Shown piece after piece: positions 54,438-62,995 of a stretch of DNA of 64,000 nt (position 1 is its first letter; each line of letters starts with the position of its first letter). Where the stretch lies: assembly GCF_001545035.1 (NCBI RefSeq), contig NZ_FCOJ02000009.1, positions 1-64,000 on the forward strand, written 5' to 3'. The position numbers and the translations under genes were made by a program. The DNA comes from Caballeronia glebae (lineage in GTDB: Bacteria > Pseudomonadota > Gammaproteobacteria > Burkholderiales > Burkholderiaceae). The notes under the pieces were generated by a model that was not told the DNA's origin, did not search any database, and was given only the letters and a program-made list of their open reading frames with translations.

Positions 54438-55655
54438 TCAGCGCTCAAGATTGACGCAAAAATCCCCGATGGCATCACACGCTCGCGCCAGCGACTTGTC
54501 GTCGAGAGCATATGCAATCCGGATATAAGGGCTAAGCCCGAACGCGCTGCCATGGACAGTCGCGACGCCCGCCTCATCGAGCAGCGCGTTCACTACCGCC
54601 TCGTCCCCATCAAGATACGTACCGGAACGCGTCGTCTTTCCGATCAGGCCTTCGCAGGAAGCAAACGCATAGAATGCGCCTTGGGGCACGAGACAATGAA
54701 GCCCGGGAGCTTGATTAAGCTGCTCGACTACTCGGTCGCGACGCCGTTGAAAAGCGGACCGAGAATGCAAGATGAAGTCTTGGGGCCCTGTCAGTGCCGC
54801 GAGCGCTGCGTGCTGAGAGATGCTCGATGCTCCGGAGGTCTGCTGACCCTGCAGCTTCTCCATCGCGTCGATGAGCCAACGCGGACCCGTGCCATAGCCG
54901 ATGCGCCACCCAGTCATTGCGTACGCTTTGGATACGCCGTTCATCGTGAGCACGCGTTCCCGCAACCGTGGCTCGACCTGCGCAATCGTCACGAACTGGA
55001 GGTCATCGAAAATCAGATGTTCGTAGATGTCGTCAGACAACACGAGCACCTGGGGATGAGCCAACAGTACTTCGGTCAAGGCCTGCAATTCGGAGCGACT
55101 GTAGACAGCGCCGGTTGGGTTCGAGGGCGAATTCAGAAGCAACCACCGCGTCTTCGAGGTGATGGCCGAGTGAAGGTCATCCGGTGTGAGCTTGAAACCG
55201 GTCGCGGCTGTGCAGGGCACGATGACTGAGGCGCCCCCGCACAGCTGAACAATTTCCGGGTAGCTAACCCAGTATGGCGCAGGAATGATGACCTCGTCGC
55301 CCTCATTGAGGGTTGCCGCGAGAGCGTTGAAGATTACCTGCTTTCCTCCATTACACACGAGCGTATCTTGCCAATCGACCACAAGTTCGTTTTCTCGTTC
55401 GAACTTCTGGGCAATGCCCTCTCGCAACGCTCGAAGCCCGGCTACCTGGGTATATCGAGTTTGACCTGACTTAATGGCGGCAATCCCCGCGTCGCGCACG
55501 TGCTCGGGCGTATCGAAGTCCGGTTCTCCGGCGCTGAGCGAGATGATTGAGGCCCCGCTCGTTCGTCGAGCTGCGACACGGTCGATTACCTTGTACGTGG
55601 CGGACGGACGCGCGGCAGCAAGGAAACGATTCAACGTGTTGAGTTCCGTGGTCAT
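54438..55655 (-). CDS. Class I/II pyridoxal-phosphate aminotransferase (aspartate aminotransferase-like)
   Basis: The 405-residue protein is an AspC-type fold I aminotransferase. It has SLSAGEPDFDTPEHV at the N-terminus, LNSPSNPTGAVYSRSEL, the aspartate of LSDDIYEHLIF and the PLP-binding lysine in GVSKAYAMTGWRIGYG. ATG 55655 overlaps the stop of the RraA gene upstream. Being co-transcribed with three RraA aldolases, it may supply 4-substituted 2-oxoglutarates from the matching amino acids rather than make aspartate. Confidence 0.83.
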   Translation of the reverse strand: MTTELNTLNRFLAAARPSATYKVIDRVAARRTSGASIISLSAGEPDFDTPEHVRDAGIAAIKSGQTRYTQVAGLRALREGIAQKFERENELVVDWQDTLVCNGGKQVIFNALAATLNEGDEVIIPAPYWVSYPEIVQLCGGASVIVPCTAATGFKLTPDDLHSAITSKTRWLLLNSPSNPTGAVYSRSELQALTEVLLAHPQVLVLSDDIYEHLIFDDLQFVTIAQVEPRLRERVLTMNGVSKAYAMTGWRIGYGTGPRWLIDAMEKLQGQQTSGASSISQHAALAALTGPQDFILHSRSAFQRRRDRVVEQLNQAPGLHCLVPQGAFYAFASCEGLIGKTTRSGTYLDGDEAVVNALLDEAGVATVHGSAFGLSPYIRIAYALDDKSLARACDAIGDFCVNLER

Positions 55656-56299
55656 CGCGTCTCTCTCCAACTCGTCAGACCCATGAGCTCAAGCGTGCTG
55701 CGCCCTTCGCGGAGTTCTTTCATCATCTTCGCTTCTTTGTCTGCCCGAGCCTGGCCATTGGCAACGGTGCGCAGTGCATCGTCAGCCGGAAGCACGAGAA
55801 CTCCATCATCGTCGGCGACGACCAAGTCGCCAACTTCGACGGGTGTACCGGCGAAACTAATTCGGCGACCCACAGAGGGCGAACTTGCCTTAATCGTTCC
55901 TCGCATCGACACACCTCTCGTGAAAACTGGGAAGCGTCGTGCGACCAAGGCGGCAATATCACGCACGCCGCCGTCGATGACCAGGCCAACGACACCGGCG
56001 GCCTCGGCTGCGACAGTCAGAACCTCACCCCAGTACCCAAAAACAAAACCACCCGTTGAAACCATCAGAACGCTGCCTCGGGGCACTCGCTCCATCGCGA
56101 TGTGGATAGAAAGGTTGTCACCAGGCGAGCATTCGAGGGGGTACGCCGAGCCCGCGATGGACGCGCCTCGCCACACGGTTCGAATGTTCGAGTCGACAGC
56201 GCTCATTGGAATCCCAGAAGCCTCATAGAGCGTGGAAGTGCCCAGTTGCCGAGCTTGTTCCAAAACGCCCTGGTCGAATTGCGTGGTCGCGGGCATCAT
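55652..56299 (-). CDS. RraA-family aldolase (4-hydroxy-4-methyl-2-oxoglutarate aldolase type), copy 1
   Basis: The 215-residue protein has the RraA/HMG-aldolase core GLVIDGGVRDIAAL, with the Arg-Asp pair that binds substrate and magnesium, plus GYWGEVLTVAA and a C-terminal DLVVADDDGVLVLP. Its start overlaps the stop of copy 2. HMG/CHA aldolases cleave 4-hydroxy-4-methyl-2-oxoglutarate or 4-carboxy-4-hydroxy-2-oxoadipate to pyruvate plus a second keto acid. Confidence 0.82.
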   Translation of the reverse strand: MMPATTQFDQGVLEQARQLGTSTLYEASGIPMSAVDSNIRTVWRGASIAGSAYPLECSPGDNLSIHIAMERVPRGSVLMVSTGGFVFGYWGEVLTVAAEAAGVVGLVIDGGVRDIAALVARRFPVFTRGVSMRGTIKASSPSVGRRISFAGTPVEVGDLVVADDDGVLVLPADDALRTVANGQARADKEAKMMKELREGRSTLELMGLTSWRETR

Positions 56300-56976
56300 C
56301 CCTTCCTCTGCAGCGTGTGGTAACCGAGTGCAGCGCGAGCCTCGCCCAGCGTCTTTCCCTGTGCGAGCTGTTCGCGAATCCGCGACTCGGTCTCTTCAAT
56401 CTGCCGCGCCGTGGCGGCGACCTCTCGAGCGCGAGCTCTTGGAACGATGACGACGCCATTTGCATCAGCGACAACGACGTCTCGCGACGCGACGCGCACC
56501 GTTCCGATGCCGACCGTCGAATTCACCGACTCCACTTGCACACGGTCTTTCCCGGTTCGCATGAAGCGGCCGGAAGTGAACAACGGGTAGCCGTCGCCCA
56601 GCGCTTTGTTGACATCGCGGCATACCCCATCAATCACAGTAGCGGCGATGCCGCGCAGGCCTGCGTATTGGGTCATGATGTCGCCCCAGACCGTGCAATC
56701 AGTGCGGCCATCGTTGTCGATGACAACAACATCACCTTCGGCGACGTCATCGATGAAGTCACCAACAGTGCCAGGTGGCACGCTCGCAGGAACATACTTA
56801 ACAGTGAAGGCCGGTCCGACAACGACCTTGGTGTAGTCAGCTAGCGGAGCGATGCCGAGCGCTTGGCCGTGGATGCCGAGCTTGTCCAGCGCATCTGATA
56901 CGCCTGGCGTATCCAAACCGGCGAGAAGTTCAACGAGCTCGCGGTCTTCTGCGCTTGCAGCTTTCGGATTCGTCAT
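56296..56976 (-). CDS. RraA-family aldolase, copy 2
   Basis: The 226-residue paralogue has VIDGVCRDVNKAL, WGDIMTQYAGLRGIAA and VVVADANGVVIVP. CTGGAG lies about 7 bases before ATG 56976. It overlaps copy 1 by 4 bases and lies 21 bases after copy 3, so all are in one operon. Sequences are well diverged from each other, which suggests different substrates or a hetero-oligomer rather than recent duplication. Confidence 0.82.
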   Translation of the reverse strand: MTNPKAASAEDRELVELLAGLDTPGVSDALDKLGIHGQALGIAPLADYTKVVVGPAFTVKYVPASVPPGTVGDFIDDVAEGDVVVIDNDGRTDCTVWGDIMTQYAGLRGIAATVIDGVCRDVNKALGDGYPLFTSGRFMRTGKDRVQVESVNSTVGIGTVRVASRDVVVADANGVVIVPRARAREVAATARQIEETESRIREQLAQGKTLGEARAALGYHTLQRKG

Positions 56977-56997
56977 ATATTGCTCCAGAAGAATTGA

Positions 56998-57657
56998 TTA
57001 TTGGGCTCGGATGGCCTCGAATTCTTTGTCGTGCATGACTTGGGCGACCGACCGCCCCGCGCGAACCGCAGCGACCATGCCGTCTTGGCGACGGACAATA
57101 CGCTCACCCAGCTCAAGGACATCATCGATTCGCGCGGCCGGGACGAATACAGTGCCGCAACGGTCAGCAATTACGAAATCGTCTTCATTGACGGTGACGC
57201 CCGCGATCTGAACGGGCTTTCCAGAGTCGACTTGAATGACTCGATTACGGGCGCTAATCATCGTCACACCGCGGCCGAATACCGGGTAGCCGACGGCCTC
57301 ACTGCCTTCGATGTCTCGACTCACCCCGTCGATAATTGAGCCGCGGACTCCCTTGGCGACCGCAGCGTTCGCGAGGATGTCGCCCCAGCAAGAGATTCCC
57401 TCAAGGCCACCGCCGATTACGAGAACGCGGTCGTCCGTCGAGACGGCGTCAATAACCGGGGAAATAAGATGCACCGTGGGAACAACATCCGTTTTTGGTC
57501 CAAGCTGAATGGTGCTAGCGCGGCCAACTATCTTGGGACAATCCCAAAGAGGTCGAAGGCCAAACGTCGCGCCCGCTATGCCTAGAAAATCGAGTGCATC
57601 GGAGACAGTGTTCGTATCGAGTGAAGCGAGTCGCTCAAGAGTAGACGCGTAAGTCAT
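56998..57657 (-). CDS. RraA-family aldolase, copy 3
   Basis: The 219-residue paralogue has IIDGVSRDIEGSE, CWGDILANAAVAKGVRG and DFVIADRCGTVFVP. It is the first gene of the operon and diverges from a LysR gene (138-base gap). The key Arg-Asp pair is intact, so it is probably catalytic. Confidence 0.82.
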   Translation of the reverse strand: MTYASTLERLASLDTNTVSDALDFLGIAGATFGLRPLWDCPKIVGRASTIQLGPKTDVVPTVHLISPVIDAVSTDDRVLVIGGGLEGISCWGDILANAAVAKGVRGSIIDGVSRDIEGSEAVGYPVFGRGVTMISARNRVIQVDSGKPVQIAGVTVNEDDFVIADRCGTVFVPAARIDDVLELGERIVRRQDGMVAAVRAGRSVAQVMHDKEFEAIRAQ

Positions 57658-57794
57658 GGTGGTGGGTCCGTTTGCCGATGAGACCCATGGTCGGCTCCGA
57701 CAATTGATTTGTAAATTCGCATTTCGATATGTGTCTGATACGATTTACCAATCAGCGAATTCGCTGCAGACGTCTTTACGTGCGGGGTGCAAAC

Positions 57795-58703
57795 ATGACC
57801 ACGATTGATTTCCGTCTAATTCGTCAGCTGTGGATGTTTCTGGCGGTGGCAGAGGAAAAGCACTTCGGCCGGGCCGCGGCGCGATTAAATATGTCGCAGC
57901 CTCCCTTGACTGAGCAGATAAAGGTACTCGAACAATCGCTGAAACTCTCGTTGTTCGACCGGTCGCGTCGCGGCACTCAACTGAGCGCCGCGGGCGCCGC
58001 CATCCTGCCGGCTGTTCGGCAGTTTGCGGACCAACTGGAACGGCTCGAGCGCGTTGTGCGGGAGGTTGCTGCGGGGCAAACTGGCGTGCTGCACGTCGGC
58101 GCAATCACGTCCGCAATGTTAGAGACGGTTCCGGCAGTCTTGGCGGCACTGAAACGCGTCCATCCCGAGCTAACGGTGTTCATCCGCGAGATTGACAGCG
58201 TAGAGGCGATACCAGCCCTCGAAGCTGGGGAGCTTGATGTCGCGTTTGTAAGGCTTGACGGGAAAGTCGGTCACGGAATCTCAACGCTACCGCTGGCGGA
58301 AGACCGCCTCGCCGTCGCGGTTCCGCGCAATCACCCACTTGCAGATGTCCCTCGGGTCCGTCTGCGGTCTCTCGCCGACGAGTCTTTGATAATGTCGTCG
58401 CGTCAAGTCAGTCCTGCGTACTTCGATTTCCTGACGGCAGTCTGTCAGTCGCATGGTTTTGCTCCCCGAGTGCTGCATGAGGTGCGGTCTGTGATGTCGC
58501 AGATTGCGTTTGTCGGATGTGGCCAAGGCCTGGCTCTTGTTCCCGCGTCAATGCAGAAGCTTGCGTCTGAAAATGTCGTTATTCGGCCTTTGCAGGAGCG
58601 CATCATGGTTGTCACTGCCGCTCTTGCGTGGAATCCTAGCCGGCACCATCCGATGGTTGATGCAGTCGTTGCGTGGGCAAGGCGTGCTAACGGCGGGCAA
58701 TGA
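57795..58703 (+). CDS. LysR-family regulator of the RraA/aminotransferase operon
   Basis: The 302-residue regulator opens RLIRQLWMFLAVAEEKHFGR and has the HTH AAARLNMSQPPLTEQIKVLE, typical of BenM/CatM-like LysR proteins. It also has an effector domain with QSHGFAPRVLHEV and GQGLALVPAS. It is divergent from the RraA operon and its most likely activator. ATG 57795 gives normal length; the frame runs back to 57729. Confidence 0.84.
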   Translation: MTTIDFRLIRQLWMFLAVAEEKHFGRAAARLNMSQPPLTEQIKVLEQSLKLSLFDRSRRGTQLSAAGAAILPAVRQFADQLERLERVVREVAAGQTGVLHVGAITSAMLETVPAVLAALKRVHPELTVFIREIDSVEAIPALEAGELDVAFVRLDGKVGHGISTLPLAEDRLAVAVPRNHPLADVPRVRLRSLADESLIMSSRQVSPAYFDFLTAVCQSHGFAPRVLHEVRSVMSQIAFVGCGQGLALVPASMQKLASENVVIRPLQERIMVVTAALAWNPSRHHPMVDAVVAWARRANGGQ

Positions 58704-58849
58704 CGAGGCCCGAAAACATGACGGGAATTTCTACGGGCGGTTAATCGCACTTCTGTGATACGGCGCTTTGCGTAGAGGCAGACAGGCTCGCACCTCGTCA
58801 GTAATGCAATACACTCACGAGCAGCCCCCCAACACATGTCTGCTACAAC

Positions 58850-59008
58850 ATGGCAAGCTACTTCCATTATGTCCTGCAATCGCTCCGGGCTTTTATTGTG
58901 GTCGCAGAAGTCGGAAGCCTCGCGAAAGCTTCTAAGCGCACCCTGACCCTTGGCGCGGTGAGCAAGACTATGAGGCTGCGCTTGCGCCGGCTGACGAGTA
59001 GACGTTGA
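58850..59008 (+). pseudogene. LysR regulator relic (HTH region only)
   Basis: The 52-codon frame matches the N-terminus of the intact LysR at 14364-15272: YFHYVLQSLRAFIVVAEVGS versus YFQYDLQSLRLFIVVAEVGS, then AVSK in both after a one-residue gap. It then loses similarity and stops. No effector domain follows; 59009-59224 is AT-rich and empty. It is a truncated copy of a close relative of that regulator. Confidence 0.78.
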
Positions 59009-59224
59009 CAGGCGGCGAGTGCAGGCCGTCTCAACTCATCAGGCGAGCGGATAAATTTAACATAAATAGTATTATCGCACTTTACGTAGTTGTCCTAAAC
59101 GAGTAGAAATGAAGTTGACTACGGCTCCTTTGACCACAATACGCAAGCAAGTGATGCCCATCAATTTCTATGGGAAATACTACTTTCTCAGGGGACCGTC
59201 AGAAATCTGATATCGGGATGTGGC

Positions 59225-59707
59225 TCATCGCGTCGCTTGACCAAATAGCCGCGGATCCAGCGTAAAGGGTTCTGCGCTTATGACCTTGACGCGCGCCATC
59301 TCAGGATGCATGGGATTCAGGAGCAGATTGAAATCACTTGGGCAGACGACGGACGGTACGCGCATCGCCAATTGTTCACCAGCCTCAAGCCATCGCCGGC
59401 CGAGCGCTCTAGTTGCCGGGGGGTCGCGCGTCAGATCTGCCCAGCCTTCGGGTAGAACAGGTATGAACGCGGCGTCATAGGCGGCGTCTGGCACTTCCAG
59501 CGTCACGAGAAAATACCCGCCAGCCGGCAACAACCCTGCCATGTGCACCAGCGCTTCAAGTAGTGCCGTTGACGCGTGGCAACAGGAGTAAAGGACACGC
59601 ATTCCGCGCGGGTTCCATCGGCCGCCGGCGATCGCCGCACCGTTGCCGCTCAGATCATCGGCGCGGTAATAGCCACGCCGTTCTTTCGCGAGGCGGTAAA
59701 GCCTCAT
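59225..59707 (-). CDS. RES-domain toxin of a type II toxin-antitoxin system
   Basis: The 160-residue protein has the RES-family marks: RLYRLAKERRG, GGRWNPRGMRVLYSC, ALLEALVHMAG and the C-terminal LLNPMHPEMARVKV. RES toxins deplete NAD+ or ADP-ribosylate a metabolic enzyme. Its ATG overlaps the stop of the upstream antitoxin gene by four bases, the standard arrangement. Confidence 0.87.
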   Translation of the reverse strand: MRLYRLAKERRGYYRADDLSGNGAAIAGGRWNPRGMRVLYSCCHASTALLEALVHMAGLLPAGGYFLVTLEVPDAAYDAAFIPVLPEGWADLTRDPPATRALGRRWLEAGEQLAMRVPSVVCPSDFNLLLNPMHPEMARVKVISAEPFTLDPRLFGQATR

Positions 59708-60207
59708 GCGGATACGCCGTGAATGACGCGCAGCAGAATCTCGCGCACGCGATCGTAGCCGGGTTGGGAGTCGAGGACCTCAAGCGGGCTGAGTCCCGCG
59801 AGTTCCGCATTCGATCGTTGCATCCATGCTGCAGCTAACGCCGGATCCTCAAACACCTCGACAGCGAGTTGACGCACGTACAGCACGCGCGCGACGCGGT
59901 CCGACTCGGCCGGCGACAAGCGCTCCTCGCGTGCCATTTTGCGCAGGATCGTTGAACTCGGCAGGTTGAGATTCGCGAGCAGCGTTTGCACCGGCACGTG
60001 CAACAAGTCCTTCGCAACGCGCTCAATGATCGCCGCTTCCATGCCTTCGCGGATCTGCCGACGCTGCTCGAGAGGGTCGAACCGGATCAGGAACGTTTCA
60101 ATATCGTCGGTCTGGGCGACGGATTCACCAGCGACAACTAATGACTTCGTTGCATGCGGTGCTGGACGCGTGGGCATATCGCGCCCGGGCGGTGGATTCG
60201 AGCGCAT
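59704..60207 (-). CDS. Xre/MbcA/ParS-type antitoxin (DUF2384)
   Basis: The 167-residue protein has a central helix-turn-helix region (LANLNLPSSTILRKMAREE) and a C-terminal DUF2384 toxin-binding domain (VARVLYVRQLAVEVFEDPALAAAWMQ, GLSPLEVLDSQPG). It is followed directly by the RES toxin and preceded by repeated operator-like sites, so it is probably autoregulated. GGGAG precedes ATG 60207. Confidence 0.86.
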   Translation of the reverse strand: MRSNPPPGRDMPTRPAPHATKSLVVAGESVAQTDDIETFLIRFDPLEQRRQIREGMEAAIIERVAKDLLHVPVQTLLANLNLPSSTILRKMAREERLSPAESDRVARVLYVRQLAVEVFEDPALAAAWMQRSNAELAGLSPLEVLDSQPGYDRVREILLRVIHGVSA

Positions 60208-60217
60208 GATTTACGGC

Positions 60218-60289
60218 TCCCAAATGAGAATATTGTGATTCCCATTGTAGAACTATCCCAAACGAGAATCAAGCTTCTCCCGTTTGGGA
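60218..60289. promoter_or_regulatory. Operator array of the toxin-antitoxin operon
   Basis: TCCCAAATGAGAAT at 60218 and TCCCAAACGAGAAT at 60256 are direct copies. A third, inverted copy (CGTTTGGGA) ends at 60289, making a dyad of TCCCAAACG arms. Three sites just upstream of the antitoxin start suit antitoxin binding. Confidence 0.68.
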
Positions 60290-60885
60290 AGCGGGTCATG
60301 CGGCCGCGAATCAGGTCGCTATGCTAGGACCGGATGCTCTAAAGAACCACGCCTTCACTGCCGACCCATAATTTTCTACCACGTGGTAGTCGCAGACGCA
60401 AATAAAAGGGGTCGTTCCCCGCGGCGCTACGAGTTCCAGCCAGCCGTTAAAAGGTGAACGTGGCGCTAAGATTGAACGCGTCCCTTCGCTGTGAACCTAT
60501 CCTGTAGAGCCGGGTGTACAATTTGCTGATCGAGTTTTCGCCTACCCTCCTCACCGAGAGTAACGGCGGTGCGCCCGAAGATCACGCTCCCGGACGGTCC
60601 GGCCGCAGCGTCAACGAGCAGCTTGCGAGAGTCCTAGCGAGGACGAAGTGCGGACCAGAACGCGCCGTAAAGCGTTAGGCAGGTTTGGTCCTCCCGATAG
60701 AGAGTAATCGATCGATTCGCAAGAAAAGCGCCGCCCTACGAAGCGGCGCTTTTCATTTGCATCAGCAGCTCTACCGCAGAACAAAAGAAACGGACTGGTG
60801 TGCCGTTAAAACATCGATAAAGTTTACGGGCTGTCCCTTCAATGAATTCCATCCTGCAACGGCAATTACAGAGGAAACAAATCGC
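60290..60885. other. Stretch without a supported gene
   Basis: Apart from the hairpin at 60723-60754, I see only short, mutually overlapping open frames on both strands between 60440 and 60660 that could be decayed coding sequence. Confidence 0.4.
60723..60754. terminator. Strong intrinsic terminator, bidirectional
   Basis: GAAAAGCGCCGC, an 8-base loop and GCGGCGCTTTTC make a perfect 12-bp stem with A- and T-rich flanks. It rules out the far-upstream start (60685) for the next gene. Confidence 0.75.
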
Positions 60886-61278
60886 GTGTTGAAGCCAAAA
60901 GTTAACGTTTTCAAAGTTGGCGAAGCCTTATTGGTAGCCAAGAAAGAAGTCGTCAATCGGTGCGTTGAAAAAGCTAAGTGCGAAGGGTCGAGCTTGGCCG
61001 CAGCTGGGAAACAAGGGGCAAGGTTCTTTTTGGACCTAGCCAAACTGAACTACGGTCTTTCGGAGGCGACCACAGCCCAATACGTGCGAATCTACGAGCG
61101 CTTCGCCGACTCTCGACATCGTGCGGAGATGGAGGCGCTTTTCAATGCGGGCGAACTCGCGGTTCTCGCTGCCTACTCGGACGACGAACTTACGGAGGTC
61201 GTATCGGCAAAGGCAGCGAACCCGAACATGACTCGTGAGCAACTTTGGCAGTTGATGAAGCTGCGTGAAGCGGCATGA
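60886..61278 (+). CDS. Hypothetical protein, 130 residues
   Basis: The frame opens at 60685, but a strong terminator lies inside that extension. GTG 60886 with GAGGAAA nine bases upstream is the likely start. The product is soluble and mostly helical (FKVGEALLVAKKEVVNRCVEKA, AEMEALFNAGELAVLAAYSDDEL) with no membrane segment or known motif I recognise. Its stop overlaps the DUF3717 start, so the two are coupled. Confidence 0.6.
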   Translation: MLKPKVNVFKVGEALLVAKKEVVNRCVEKAKCEGSSLAAAGKQGARFFLDLAKLNYGLSEATTAQYVRIYERFADSRHRAEMEALFNAGELAVLAAYSDDELTEVVSAKAANPNMTREQLWQLMKLREAA

Positions 61279-61496
61279 ACGAATACACGATCACTGATAT
61301 TGAGAACGCCATCAACTATTGGCGATCCCGCCAGGCGGCGACGGATGACTTCGCCGTCTGCCCAAGAGCAAGGGTCCTAGCCGACGTGTATGGAGCGATG
61401 ATCTATCATCAACGGGAGCGCGTCGACGCGAGAAATCTGACGGCGGAACAAAACGAAGCGATAGGTCTTGCGCTCGCCCAGAAGGAACTCTTCTAA
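61275..61496 (+). CDS. DUF3717 family protein
   Basis: The 73-residue protein fits the small Burkholderiales family DUF3717: ITDIENAINYWRSRQAA, a cysteine in AVCPRARVLADVYGAMIYH and a helical end. Function is unknown. ATG overlaps the preceding stop by four bases. Confidence 0.72.
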   Translation: MNEYTITDIENAINYWRSRQAATDDFAVCPRARVLADVYGAMIYHQRERVDARNLTAEQNEAIGLALAQKELF

Positions 61497-61516
61497 TCCC
61501 AACGGGAGGGGCGAAA

Positions 61517-62020
61517 ATGTCGAACGATGATAAAGCTTTGGTATGGGTCGACGCGGAGGCCGGAGGCGGTCGCGTCGAGATCTATTCGCGAGAGGTATCG
61601 AAGGCCGACGCACTCCGCATGTTTGCTTCAGCTAGCAGCGACACGCGAGCGTTCGAAGAAGACCTCACCGACTGGGTCGCGACGGAGATCGTTGGCGACG
61701 TTCTGTACGCCGGCTATTTCTACCCTAAGAGCAAAGGCTTAGACGAAGAAAAGCAAGTGTCGTTCGCGCTCGTAAATGCGTGCGAAGCGATCAGCAAGCA
61801 TTTTGGCATCGACGCGGGGATCCTCGAACACGCATTGCGGCCAGAGAATCTGGCAGAGTTGGCCGCGGCACGGGATGCAGAGATCGCATCTCTGGTCCAT
61901 GATCTTCCAGAACTTACTAAGGACGCCGAGACCGTGCGAGAAAAGCATGCGTCGGTGCAAGCGGCTCTTGCCGATGAGCTTGCGAAGGCCATCGCCGCCG
62001 GAAAAATCACCTCCCACTGA
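61517..62020 (+). CDS. Hypothetical protein, 167 residues
   Basis: The acidic soluble protein has an N-terminal beta-rich part (ALVWVDAEAGGGRVEIYSRE) and a helical C-terminus with a coiled-coil-like stretch (TKDAETVREKHASVQAALAD). GGGAGGGG precedes the ATG 20 bases after DUF3717, so it is in the same operon. No family recognised. Confidence 0.6.
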   Translation: MSNDDKALVWVDAEAGGGRVEIYSREVSKADALRMFASASSDTRAFEEDLTDWVATEIVGDVLYAGYFYPKSKGLDEEKQVSFALVNACEAISKHFGIDAGILEHALRPENLAELAAARDAEIASLVHDLPELTKDAETVREKHASVQAALADELAKAIAAGKITSH

Positions 62021-62122
62021 GCATCCAAGACGCGTCAGGCGCTGCCTTGACAATGCTGTCGCGTCGGTACTCTAGGTAGTGAGCCAAGCATCCTGCTCGG
62101 CCGCTACCGATGGAGAATTTGG

Positions 62123-62425
62123 ATGGCTTTTCGTATCGACCCCTCGTCCATAGCGTTCCTCGAAACCCGCCGTGGCATCAACGCGACCGCGACGATCGTG
62201 TCTGATGAAGGCGTCAAAATCGGCGAAGTCGACGACATTGCAGAGCGGATCGTTGCGGATGTCACGTTTGTATCGGCCGCCGCCCGCTCGATGTTTGTTG
62301 GTGAGGCGCGGCGTGTAAATCCAGTAGTTCTCGGTCGCACCGACCACAACGACGATATATTCGCATCCGAGTACGCGCGAGCGCTTCTTGCGAAAGCGGA
62401 GAAAATCCTGCTATCCAGCATGTGA
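62123..62425 (+). CDS. Hypothetical protein, 100 residues
   Basis: A short soluble protein (FRIDPSSIAFLETRRGINAT, then ADVTFVSAAARSMFVG). GGAGAATTTGG precedes the ATG. It follows the previous gene after about 100 bases on the same strand. No family recognised. Confidence 0.5.
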   Translation: MAFRIDPSSIAFLETRRGINATATIVSDEGVKIGEVDDIAERIVADVTFVSAAARSMFVGEARRVNPVVLGRTDHNDDIFASEYARALLAKAEKILLSSM

Positions 62426-62511
62426 CGGACGGGTCGTCCTCGCACCACGAGCCCGAGTTAGTGTGCCCTCTCGCCCATGCGTTTCCGTGATTGACACGCG
62501 TCGGACCGACG

Positions 62512-62955
62512 TTACATCGTCCTATCGAAGATTGCGCCGAATACGGATGCGCCGTGATTTGTTGGTGCGGCGCTTGCCGAGAGCGGCGCAATTTGAGCGA
62601 GCTTGTCTGCGAGGGCAGCCTCAGAGAACGGCTTTACGATATAGCCGCTGGCACCGGCGCTGATCGCCGCGAGCACGTTTTCACGCCTCTTTTCGGCGGT
62701 CACCATCAATACCGGTAGTTCCGCCAGATCCGACTTGCGAATCTCCTGCAGGAGGGTCAGCCCGTCCATGTTCGGCATGTTCCAGTCGGTTATGACGAGA
62801 TCGAATTCTTGCGCGCGCAGCTTCTCGAGCGCTGAAACTCCGTCCTCTGCCTCGTCGATGGTCGTATAACCGATAGCCCTAAGCATTTTTCGGATCAGAT
62901 TACGCATGGTGGCCATGTCATCGACCACCAACAAACGCGTATTGGCATTTACCAT
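62512..62955 (-). CDS. CheY-like single-domain response regulator
   Basis: The 147-residue receiver has the acidic pair D12-D13 (VVDDMATM), phospho-acceptor D57 (VITDWNMPNMDG), T86 (LMVTAE) and K108 (IVKPFS), and closely resembles chemotaxis CheY. It carries an extra ~18-residue tail after the last helix (SASAAPTNHGASVFGAIF). GGAAGAG precedes ATG 62955. It lies 40 bases after the chemoreceptor gene and is probably co-transcribed with it. Confidence 0.88.
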   Translation of the reverse strand: MVNANTRLLVVDDMATMRNLIRKMLRAIGYTTIDEAEDGVSALEKLRAQEFDLVITDWNMPNMDGLTLLQEIRKSDLAELPVLMVTAEKRRENVLAAISAGASGYIVKPFSEAALADKLAQIAPLSASAAPTNHGASVFGAIFDRTM

Positions 62956-62995
62956 CTGTGAACTCTTCCTTTTTCCACCGTGCCTCTCGGTAAGC

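Noticed and set aside
60447-60575. Minus-strand end reading ...RDAFNLSATFTF, like an outer-membrane barrel terminus
   Set aside because: Only about 40 codons, with an in-frame stop upstream and competing open frames on both strands; too little to claim a gene relic.
60685-60885. N-terminal extension of the 130-residue hypothetical protein
   Set aside because: It would have to read through a strong terminator hairpin; a GTG with a good ribosome site lies downstream.
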